A stretch of 64,000 bases of DNA, taken from contig PAPM01000035.1 of NCBI GenBank assembly GCA_002708905.1, positions 62,001 to 126,000 of the forward strand, given 5' to 3'. The position numbers and the translations under genes were made by a program. This document shows, one piece after another, positions 31,552 to 40,200 of this stretch. The stretch comes from Pseudomonadales bacterium. GTDB lineage: Bacteria; Pseudomonadota; Gammaproteobacteria; Pseudomonadales; Ketobacteraceae. The notes below the pieces were generated by a model. The model was not told the DNA's origin. It saw nothing but the letters and a program-made list of their open reading frames with translations, and did no database searches. The first letter of the stretch is position 1, and every line of letters starts with the position of its first letter.

Positions 31552-33431
31552 TGGGTGTCTCCAGAGGAGGCGTTTTTCCTCAATTGAGATTCGTATTCAA
31601 ATTTGCGGCGCAGCAATCCACCCGGATCATCCGGAATGCGGCGTAACCATTGTTCCAATGCCTGTTGATCTTCGGTGCGTTCCATATCCTGCGGCATCGG
31701 CATGGCTTGCTGTTCTTCCGATTCTGTGTCTGATTCCTGGTCTTGCTCAGATTGCTGCTGCTCTTGTTGATTTTGATCTTGCTCGGATTCGTCTTGTTTC
31801 TGCTGAGACTGCTGCTGTTCTGACTGTTCCTGTTGCTCTTCAGAATCACTCTGTTGCTGACTCTGTTGTTGATCGTTTTGTTCGTTCTGATCCTGTTGCT
31901 CGGAATCGGATTGCTGGTCCTGTTGCTGCTGGTCCTGTTGCTCGGATTGATCCTGGTTCTGGCTTTGGTTTTGCTGATCCTGGCCCTGCTCTTGTTCGTC
32001 CTGATTTTGATTTTCGCCATCGCCCTGTTGTTGCTGTTGCTGCTCTTGCACCTTTTTTACCAGGTCCAGGTTGAACTTGGCGTCTTCCATTTCCGGATTG
32101 AGCTCCAGGGCTTTTTCGTAGGCGGCAATGGCATCCTCAAGTTTTTGTTGGCGCGCCAGGCTGTTGCCCAGGTTATAGAGACCGTCGGCGCTTTCTTGCT
32201 GAGAATACAGTTGCTCGGCGGCTTCAAAGTTCTGGGCTTTGTATTGGCTCGCCGCTTGCCACTGGGGATCGTTGAAGGTGGTGGCGGCCTGTTCCGGGTG
32301 TCCGGATTCCAGCAGGGCCTTACCTTTTTGGTCGCGGGTTTCCCAAAGATCATCCCATCCAAACGCCATGGTGTTGGGGGAGTAGGTCACCAAGGCTGAT
32401 GCAAACAGGGCGGGCAACAGAAACGCGCCAAACCAGCCTTTTCGATAGCCCGCCGCGGCAAAGGGTAGGATCAGTAACACCAGCCAATGGCCGGTCTCAT
32501 CCCATACATCAAACTCTCTACCGGTTTCCTTGATTTCCTGTTCGGTGGGCAGCAGGCCCTCTGCCATTAAATAGTCGATGTCTTCGTCACTGGTGCTGAT
32601 GGTGCTGAAGCGGCCGTCCAGCTGGCGGGCAATCCGCTTCAAACGGGATACTTCCAGCTTGGGAATAACAATGCTGCCGTCCTGTTGTTTTATGAATGAG
32701 CCGTCCGGCAAAACTATGGGGGCGCCTTCCCGGGTACCGATTCCCATAATTGAAAGGGGCGTCCGGGAAGAGAGCATATCCTCCACTTTGTTGGCGAAGT
32801 CATTCGGGAGGTCATCGGTCATCAGCAGGATTCGGCCACTGTTGAGGTTGGCTTGCTGGAGCAGGTCAACGGCCATTTCCATGGCCGCCACAGGATTATT
32901 GCCTTTGATGGGCATGATGTCCGGGCTCAGGCTGTTGACCATGCTGAGAATGGTATTGGTGTCATCGGTGAGCGGCGTGACCACATGGGGCGTGCCGGAG
33001 TATACAATCAGTGCGGTGAGCCCTTCGTCCGAGCGGTTCAGGATATCCGTCAGTTTCAGGCGCGCGCGCACCAGGCGGGAGGGTGCCAGGTCCTGCGAAT
33101 ACATGGACAATGACAGGTCCAGTACGATCACCTGCGCGTTTACTTTTTTCTGCACGGCCTGGGGTAACTGTTGCCAGGTGGGCCCGGCCATCGCCACCAC
33201 GGCCAATAACCAGCACAGCAGCAACAGGATGAGCGGAGCCCGGCTTTGCTGTACCACATTCCCGGCCAGAAGGTGCGGTAACAGGTGGGGTGAGATCACC
33301 CGTTGCCAGCCACCGTAAGAGGATTTGCGATTCCATAACAGGATGACCAGCAAGATGGCGGGAATCAGTCCCAGTAACCAAAAAGGTCGGAGGAAATGAA
33401 ATTCTTCAATGTGCAGCAGGAAGTCGCTCAT
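31545..33431 (-). CDS. BatB/BatC fusion: membrane VWA domain plus TPR and Gln-rich tail
   Basis: 628 residues. N-terminal membrane helices (about 16-30 and 62-82) precede a von Willebrand A domain with the MIDAS motif DLSLS near 99-103 and TDD in LLMTDDLPND. A helix near 310-330 follows, then a TPR unit GLYNLGNSLARQQKLEDAIAAYEKAL. A low-complexity tract of about 115 residues (about 460-577) is made almost entirely of Q, E, D, S and N. The tail RTEDQQALEQWLRRIPDDPGGLL is the conserved BatC-type end. It overlaps BatA by ATGA. Confidence 0.9.
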   Translation of the reverse strand: MSDFLLHIEEFHFLRPFWLLGLIPAILLVILLWNRKSSYGGWQRVISPHLLPHLLAGNVVQQSRAPLILLLLCWLLAVVAMAGPTWQQLPQAVQKKVNAQVIVLDLSLSMYSQDLAPSRLVRARLKLTDILNRSDEGLTALIVYSGTPHVVTPLTDDTNTILSMVNSLSPDIMPIKGNNPVAAMEMAVDLLQQANLNSGRILLMTDDLPNDFANKVEDMLSSRTPLSIMGIGTREGAPIVLPDGSFIKQQDGSIVIPKLEVSRLKRIARQLDGRFSTISTSDEDIDYLMAEGLLPTEQEIKETGREFDVWDETGHWLVLLILPFAAAGYRKGWFGAFLLPALFASALVTYSPNTMAFGWDDLWETRDQKGKALLESGHPEQAATTFNDPQWQAASQYKAQNFEAAEQLYSQQESADGLYNLGNSLARQQKLEDAIAAYEKALELNPEMEDAKFNLDLVKKVQEQQQQQQGDGENQNQDEQEQGQDQQNQSQNQDQSEQQDQQQQDQQSDSEQQDQNEQNDQQQSQQQSDSEEQQEQSEQQQSQQKQDESEQDQNQQEQQQSEQDQESDTESEEQQAMPMPQDMERTEDQQALEQWLRRIPDDPGGLLRRKFEYESQLRKNASSGDTQW

Positions 33432-34489
33432 GGCTGTTCAACTCCGTTTTCCTGCCGGCTTTGGCGCGTCAGCTGCCAATGAATGCTGTAGTTGCGGATT
33501 ACGGTGTACAGAGCGATGGCAACACTCAATAACAAGGCCAGTCCCAATGGATAATGGAACAGCGCTTTGATGGGGCGGAAGGTTTCCGGATCAGCGTCCA
33601 CCGGTTCCAGTTCATCCAGCATGTCGTAGATATGGCGTAAAGACTCGGTGCTTTTCGCGCGGAAGTATTTCCCCCCGGTGATGTTGGCGATTTCCGTCAG
33701 GGTTTTTTCATCCAGATCGGCCGAAGGATTGAGGCGTCTGGCGCCAATACCGGTACCCAAAAGACCGGGTGTCATGACAAATTCAGCACCGACCCCGACG
33801 GTATAAATCTTCAGACCTTTCTGGGCGGCCAGCTCGGCGGCTTGCAGAGGCTCGATTTCCCCGGCCCGGTTCTGCCCGTCCGTCAGCAGGATAAGTACTT
33901 TGCTGTCGGTTGGCCGGTCCTGCAATCGTTTGAGCGCCAACCCGATGGCATCGCCAATGGCTGTGCTCTGACCCGCGATACCGATGGCGGATTCATTGAG
34001 CAGTTTTTTCAGGGTTTTGCGATCGAAGGTCAAAGGGGTTTGCAAATAAGCGTTGCTGCCAAACAGGATCAGGCCCATGCGGTCCTGGGTGCGCTTTTCA
34101 ATAAATTCATCGAGTACGCTTTTCACCACCGTCAGGCGGTCGACCCGTTCGCCCTTCAGCTGCAGGTCGGTGGCACGCATACTTTCCGACACGTCAACCG
34201 CCAGCATGAGATCCCGCGCCTTGGAGGTGATGCTGACGGGCTCGCCTATGTATTGCGGGCCTGCAGCGGAGACCACCAGTAACACCCAGATCAGGATCAA
34301 CAACAGACGGAAACTGCGGCTGCTGCCGGAACGGTTGCGGTCGCGGCGATTGGCCATTTCATTTACGCTGTTGAAGAACGGGACCCGTAACAGGGCGCTG
34401 TCATGGCTGCTGGCCCGGGGCAGGATGGCCCGCAGTATCCAGGGTAGGGGCAGTATGGCCAGTAATGGGATCCACTTGAGAATGATCAT
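33428..34489 (-). CDS. BatA-like membrane VWA domain protein
   Basis: About 353 residues from ATG 34489, whose ATGA overlaps the DUF4381 stop. Membrane helices flank a von Willebrand A domain with an intact MIDAS: DVSES near 99-103, the threonine region, and LLTDGQNRAGEI. A C-terminal helix (LGLALLLSVAIALYTVI) anchors it. Such proteins face the periplasm or cytoplasm beside MoxR ATPases and help assemble or activate envelope or metal-enzyme partners. The partner here is unknown. Confidence 0.9.
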   Translation of the reverse strand: MIILKWIPLLAILPLPWILRAILPRASSHDSALLRVPFFNSVNEMANRRDRNRSGSSRSFRLLLILIWVLLVVSAAGPQYIGEPVSITSKARDLMLAVDVSESMRATDLQLKGERVDRLTVVKSVLDEFIEKRTQDRMGLILFGSNAYLQTPLTFDRKTLKKLLNESAIGIAGQSTAIGDAIGLALKRLQDRPTDSKVLILLTDGQNRAGEIEPLQAAELAAQKGLKIYTVGVGAEFVMTPGLLGTGIGARRLNPSADLDEKTLTEIANITGGKYFRAKSTESLRHIYDMLDELEPVDADPETFRPIKALFHYPLGLALLLSVAIALYTVIRNYSIHWQLTRQSRQENGVEQP

Positions 34490-34956
34490 GATTGTTTCTT
34501 CAGCCAATGTTCAACGGCGTTCAGCAACTCAGTGCTGTCCACCTGAGTGTTGGGTGAAAACCGATTGCTGATGATGCGTCCGGAACCCTCGGTGAATTCG
34601 CTGGTTTGACCGGTGCGATCAAGAAAACTCAGCCATTGCTCTCCCGCCAGGCCTGCAATCTCATCCCGTCCATAACGGGTAATGGCGGTCCGCTTCAGCA
34701 GGCTGCACAGGTCTGACAGCAGTTGTTGGTCATCCTGGTGTTGCAGATGATCAGCGCGGATGGCTGCCATTGCGGCAATAGCTTCCCGTTTATAGGCTAG
34801 ACGCTGGTGCCGCCACCACAACCAATAGATGCCACCAACAATGGCAGTAATCAAGAGCAACGCCAGTATCCACCAGCCAATGGCCGGGGGCCACCATCCC
34901 ACCGGTTGCGGAAGATGGATGTCTCTCAGTTGACTCAGTGGATCAGTGGGGTTCAT
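34486..34956 (-). CDS. DUF4381 membrane protein of the Bat operon
   Basis: 156 residues. The family N-terminus DPLSQLRDIHLPQPVGWWPPAIGWW leads into one membrane helix (about 26-46). A cytoplasmic helical domain with LLSDLCSLLKRTAITRYGRDEIAGLAGEQWLSFLD follows. It overlaps DUF58 by four bases upstream and BatA by four bases downstream. It is a standard small member of MoxR-DUF58-VWA operons with no assigned activity. Confidence 0.87.
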   Translation of the reverse strand: MNPTDPLSQLRDIHLPQPVGWWPPAIGWWILALLLITAIVGGIYWLWWRHQRLAYKREAIAAMAAIRADHLQHQDDQQLLSDLCSLLKRTAITRYGRDEIAGLAGEQWLSFLDRTGQTSEFTEGSGRIISNRFSPNTQVDSTELLNAVEHWLKKQS

Positions 34957-35936
34957 GCATTTACCCCTTTTGCGGTTCTGAGCCCCAGTGTGGCCTTCAA
35001 GCGCTCGGAAACACTTTCTGCGGTACTGATTTCTATCAGGGGCACGGCGATGCGTGTGAGCTGATCCTTGAGTGCGCTCTGGCGTTCCACAAAACGTAAC
35101 GCGTAATCTTTACGTAATTGGTGAGGGGCGGTGTTCAGGCGCACGTTGCGCTGGCCGTCGGTAAACCCATACACACCGGAGGGTGGCAGCTGCTTCTCCA
35201 TGGGGTCAAAAATCTGCACTGCGATCACATCGTTGTGGCCGCAGAGCAGGCTCATGTGCTGCTGGGTAATGTCATCGTAGTTCAGAAAGTCGCTGATCAG
35301 TACCACCAGGCTGCCGGGGCGTACCACATGGTTCAGGCCCTGCAGAGCGTTGATAAACGATTGCCGGGACGAGCGCCGGTTAAGATTCTTGGCCTCCAGG
35401 CCTTGGTTGAACTGCACCAGGGTGCGGAAGAAATTCTGGATACCCCGTTTGCCGTCTTTGGGGCGCAGCTCCTGCACTTCGGTATCGTTAAACAGGAAGC
35501 CGCCAATGCGGTCCCCGTGACTGCGGGCGGCCCAGGCAAAATAGGCGGCGACGCGGGCCGCCACCACCGATTTGAAGGCATTCTGGCTGCCGAAAAACAT
35601 GGGCTGGCGCTGATCCACCACCAGATACACCGGGCGTTCCCGCTCTTCGCGGAACAGCTTGGTGTGGGTGCGTCCGGTGCGGGCGGTTACCCGCCAGTCG
35701 ATATTGCGGACGTCGTCCCCGGCCTGGTAGATACGCACCTCATCAAAATCAATGCCACGACCGCGGAAGCTGGAGCGGTGCATACCCGCCATGGCCGCCA
35801 TAGCTTTCTTGCGGCCACGCAAGTCCAGCTCCACGTGGGCACCACGCAGGGCCACCAACTCATCCATGGAGATATAGATACCGCGGTACTGTTCAATGTT
35901 GTCGCGTTCACGCACCAGCATGCTGGCTTTAGCCAT
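34953..35936 (-). CDS. DUF58 domain protein (VWA-like)
   Basis: 327-residue soluble protein. The DUF58 hallmark is HRSSFRGRGIDFDEVRIYQAGDDVRNIDWRVTARTG near 53-88, followed by KLFREERERPVYLVVDQ. This is the start of a VWA-like fold with an altered metal site (DQRQP instead of DxSxS). It is placed directly after moxR with an 8-base gap. It is expected to act as a MoxR client or adaptor. Confidence 0.9.
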   Translation of the reverse strand: MAKASMLVRERDNIEQYRGIYISMDELVALRGAHVELDLRGRKKAMAAMAGMHRSSFRGRGIDFDEVRIYQAGDDVRNIDWRVTARTGRTHTKLFREERERPVYLVVDQRQPMFFGSQNAFKSVVAARVAAYFAWAARSHGDRIGGFLFNDTEVQELRPKDGKRGIQNFFRTLVQFNQGLEAKNLNRRSSRQSFINALQGLNHVVRPGSLVVLISDFLNYDDITQQHMSLLCGHNDVIAVQIFDPMEKQLPPSGVYGFTDGQRNVRLNTAPHQLRKDYALRFVERQSALKDQLTRIAVPLIEISTAESVSERLKATLGLRTAKGVNA

Positions 35937-35944
35937 GGGTCACC

Positions 35945-36919
35945 TCAGGGCGCAGAAACGCGGTCGATCAACTCGTCGATGATGTGGTCTGCAGTGACGC
36001 CTTTGGCCTCCGCCTCGAACGTCAGGCCGATGCGGTGACGCAGGGTGTCGTGGGCAACCGCCTGGACGTCTTCCGGCGTCACGAAGTCCCGGTCATGCAA
36101 CCAGGCGTGGGCGCGGGCACAGGCATCGAGGGCAATGGTGCCCCTGGGGCTGACTCCGTACTCAATCCAGCTGGAGAGATCGTCGCCATAGGCCAGGGGA
36201 TTACGGGTGGCCATGGTGAATTGCACGATGTACTCCTCGATATCCGGAATCATGTGCAATTCGATGATCTCTGAACGGGCGGCAAAAATCTGTTGTTGGG
36301 TCACGTGGATGGGGTCGGCTGTTTGTTCTTCCGGGTGGTTCTTGTCCATGGCCTCCATGCGGGCCAGTTGCAGGATCTTTTTCTCTGAGGCGGCATCCGG
36401 ATAATCAATGGTGACGTGCATCAGGAAACGGTCCAGCTGGGCCTCCGGGAGTGGGTAGGTGCCTTCCTGCTCGATTGGGTTCTGGGTGGCCATCACCAGG
36501 AAGAGAGGAGGCAACTTGTGGGTATGCTTGCCCACGCTGATCTGGCGCTCCGCCATGGCTTCCAGCAGTGCCGATTGCACCTTGGCGGGGGCCCGGTTGA
36601 TTTCATCCGCCAGTACCAGGTTATGGAATATGGGGCCGGGCTGGAAGCTGAAACTGCCGTCCTGGGGGCGGTATATCTCGGTGCCGGTCACATCGGCGGG
36701 AAGCAGGTCAGGGGTGAACTGAATGCGGTGAAAATCCCCTTCCACTCCCGTCGCCAGGGCTTTGATGGCCTTGGTCTTTGCCAGGCCGGGGGCGCCTTCC
36801 ACCAATAAATGCCCGTCAGCAAGAATGGCGATCAACAGTCTGTCCACCAGGTGGGCCTGACCGATGATTTGCTCGCACAAGGATTCTTTCAACGCAAGAA
36901 TGGCGTCCCGATTCGACAT
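35945..36919 (-). CDS. MoxR-family AAA+ ATPase
   Basis: About 324 residues from ATG 36919. A longer frame to 37003 adds an unlikely leader, and GGAG lies ten bases before the chosen start. Motifs are Walker A GAPGLAKTK near 45-53, Walker B LVLADEINRAP near 104-114, and the sensor region MATQNPIEQEGTYPLPEAQLDRF. MoxR ATPases are chaperone-like and work with VWA proteins. This is the first gene of a six-gene operon in which every junction downstream of DUF58 overlaps. Confidence 0.93.
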   Translation of the reverse strand: MSNRDAILALKESLCEQIIGQAHLVDRLLIAILADGHLLVEGAPGLAKTKAIKALATGVEGDFHRIQFTPDLLPADVTGTEIYRPQDGSFSFQPGPIFHNLVLADEINRAPAKVQSALLEAMAERQISVGKHTHKLPPLFLVMATQNPIEQEGTYPLPEAQLDRFLMHVTIDYPDAASEKKILQLARMEAMDKNHPEEQTADPIHVTQQQIFAARSEIIELHMIPDIEEYIVQFTMATRNPLAYGDDLSSWIEYGVSPRGTIALDACARAHAWLHDRDFVTPEDVQAVAHDTLRHRIGLTFEAEAKGVTADHIIDELIDRVSAP

Positions 36920-37234
36920 GATCCAAATACTCCAGGCGTGTAAGCGTGGTGCGGGGGAAAACAGGATAATCTTGTGAGGTAAATCAGGTAGACCCCACAC
37001 CAACGTCCGCTAATATATTGTTTTTACCAGACTTTATTTGTTCTTTTCACGGAATTATGCCTATTCCGGAGAACAATAGCTAGCCGTAGCCAAGCTGTGT
37101 ATGTGATCCTTCGGCACTTTAAAAGTTCCTGGAATCGCGCAGTCAGGGTGGCGCTTTCATCAGTTTGTTCATATTTTGATGTAACTACTAGACTAATAGT
37201 ACTGATATTTAATGGAAAATGGCCAGGGGGCATT
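36920..37234. other. 315-base divergent gap between moxR and gdhB
   Basis: No gene is seen. It must carry the promoters of the Bat operon and of gdhB. It holds a nested inverted repeat at 37038-37076. The AT-rich stretch before 37200 is the likely gdhB promoter region, and AGGGGG near 37225 is the gdhB ribosome site. Confidence 0.6.
37038..37076. promoter_or_regulatory. Nested inverted repeat between moxR and gdhB
   Basis: Outer arms TTGTTCT (37038-37044) and AGAACAA (37070-37076) enclose inner arms CGGAAT (37050-37055) and ATTCCG (37063-37068). Thirteen base pairs could form, or two dyads could serve as a protein site. A regulator cannot be named. Confidence 0.55.
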
Positions 37235-40200
37235 ATGGTTAACCTATCGCTGGGCGACGACTACTTATCGCTGATTGAACGATTGTCTGACATGGTTCAG
37301 GAACGTTTTGATCGCAGCCACTCGTCTCAGACACAACAGGTGTTTGAGTTTGCCCGGCGTTTTTATTCTGCGGCGCCCATTCAGGAGCTACAGCGCAAGC
37401 GGATTGATGATCTCTACGGTATGACCGTTGGCCTGTGGAGTTTTCTCAGGGTGCTGCCGGACCGGCATCCCCGCATCCGGGTGTTTAACCCCCGCTATGA
37501 AGACCATGGTTGGCAGAGTACACATACTGTGGTGGAAGTGTTGGCCCCGGACTGCGCCTTTCTGGTGGACACGGTGATGATGGATGTGGTGCGCCGTGGC
37601 ATCTCCATTCATTCCGTCATGAACAGTGTGTTCCGCACCCAGCGAAATGCCGGTGGCGAGTTGGAAAACCTTAGCTTCGACATGAATTCCGATGGCGCCA
37701 AAGAGGCGCTGATTCATCTGGAGATCGATCGCCAGCCCGATGAAGCCCTGGTGGGGGATATCACCAAAATACTGCAGGAAACGCTGGAAGAGCTGTATTG
37801 CGCGGTGGAAGATTTCGAAACCATGCAAGGGCGCACCTCGGTGATCCGGGATGAGATCAACGAACTGGAGAATAACCAGGGCGAAGCATCCCTGCTGGAA
37901 GTAAAAGGGTTTCTGGCCTGGCTGGTGCAGAACCATTTTACCTTCCTGGCCATGCAGGAATACAAGGTAGTGGAAAAGCAGGGGCGACCCTATCTGCAAG
38001 CCGAGGAGGGAACCGCCCTGGGTGTCGCCAAGGTGTGTGGCAGTCTGGATCTGCTGGAGCAGGACGGCGGTCCGCTGATCCATCAGGACAAGCTTATTGT
38101 GTTCGGCAAGTCCGGCACCCGTTCCCGTTGGCACCGCCCGGTGTATATGGATTTTATCGGGATTCGTAAATGCGATGAGCGGGGCAAGGTTATCGGCGAG
38201 TACCGTTGGGTGGGATTATACACTTCGTTGGTGTTTAACAATTCGCCCCGCAATTTCCCGATTATCGGGCATAAGCTGCGTAAGGTGATCAGCGGGTCAG
38301 GTCTGGAGCCCAATGGCCATGACGGCAAACGCCTGATGCAGATTCTGGAAACCTTTCCCAGGGAAGAGCTGTTTCAGACCTCCACGGAGGAATTGCTGAA
38401 AACGGCAGTGGGAATTCTCCATATTCAGGAGCGTCGTCGTCTGCGGTTGTTTGTGCGCAAGGGCCAGTTCGGTCGCTTTCTTTCCTGCCTGATCTATAGC
38501 CCAAGGGATGGCTATTCCACCGCGTTGCGTAAAGCTTTTCAAAGCGTGTTGTACGAATACGTTGATGTGGAGGACATGGAGTTCAATACCTATTTTACCG
38601 AGTCCACCCTGGCCCGGCTCTATATTGTGTTGAAGGTCAGGCCGGAATCCAAAATGGATTTTGATGTGAAAGAGGTGGAAACCCGGCTGATCGAGTTGGC
38701 CCGCAGTTGGGCCGACCGTCTTTATGAAACGTTAATTGAAAGCGTGGGGGAGGACCGGGCCGGTATGCTGCAGTCGGCCTATGCGGATGCCTTTTCCCTG
38801 AGTTACCGGGAGGAGTTTTCCACCCGCACGGCCGTATCGGATATCGAGCATATTGAACAGCTCAGCGCCGACAATCCGTTGTCGGTGTCTTTCTATCATT
38901 CTTTGGAAGATGATCCGCGGGCGTTGCGTTTCAAACTGTATCGCCGTGAGCGCAATATTCCGTTGTCGGACGTGTTGCCCATGTTGGAGCACCTGGGCCT
39001 TAAGGTATTGGGCGGGCGGCCCTACCGTATCAAGAAAAAAGAAGATGCGACTATCTGGGTCTACGATTTCAGTGTGCGTTATTTTGGCGATGCGATCATT
39101 GAAATCGACAAGGTGAAGCATAAGTTCCAGGAGGCGTTCCTCAGCACCTGGCGGGGGTTTGCTGAAGACGATAGTTTTAACCGGCTGGTGTTGTCTGTTG
39201 GCCTTAACTGGCGGGAAGTGGCCATGCTGCGTGCCTATGCCCGTTATTTCAAGCAGACCGGATTTGCGTTCAGCCAAACCTACATCAAGGATGCCCTGGT
39301 GAATCATCCCCAGGTTACGCGCCTGCTGGCGGAATTCTTTGAATTGCGCTTTTCTGTTCATCAAGCAGTGAGCGATTCTGCTGAGGCTGAGTTACGTACC
39401 AAGATTCTGGAACAACTGGATCAGGTGGCCAGTCTGGATGAGGACCGTATTCTGCGTCGTTATCTGGACATGATGTCCGGTACCTTGCGTACCAATTTTT
39501 ACCAGAAGGACCAGACCGGCGATTACAAGCCTTATATCTCGTTCAAGCTTGCTCCCAAATCGATCCCGGATTTACCCCGACCTTTACCCGTGTTTGAGAT
39601 CTTCGTCTATTCACCCAGGGTGGAAGGTGTGCACCTGCGGGGAGGTAAGGTGGCGCGGGGTGGATTGCGTTGGTCCGATCGCCGTGAGGATTTCCGAACG
39701 GAAGTATTGGGTCTGGTAAAAGCGCAGCAGGTGAAGAATGCGGTGATTGTCCCTGTGGGTGCGAAAGGCGGGTTTTATCCCAAGCGCTTACCCAAGTCCG
39801 GCAGCCGGGATGCGATCATGAGTGAGGGCATTGAGTGTTATAAAACCTTTGTACGCGGCTTGCTGGATATTACTGATAATCTACAGAACGGCGAAGTGGT
39901 ACCGCCACAGGACGTGATTCGTAAGGATGACGATGACCCCTACCTGGTGGTGGCGGCGGACAAAGGTACCGCCACCTTCTCTGATATCGCCAATGGTCTG
40001 TCGGATGAATATGGTTTCTGGTTGGGGGATGCCTTTGCCTCAGGTGGCTCAGTGGGTTATGACCATAAGAAAATGGGGATTACGGCGCGGGGTGCCTGGG
40101 TGTCGGTACAGCGGCATTTCCGGGAATTGGGTATTGATGTCCAGACGACACCCGTGACCCTGATCGGCATCGGGGATATGTCAGGTGACGTGTTCGGTAA

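Noticed and set aside
36920-37003. Longer N-terminus for the MoxR ATPase
   Set aside because: The extra 28 residues are hydrophobic and irregular, lack a ribosome site, and precede the normal MoxR start at 36919.
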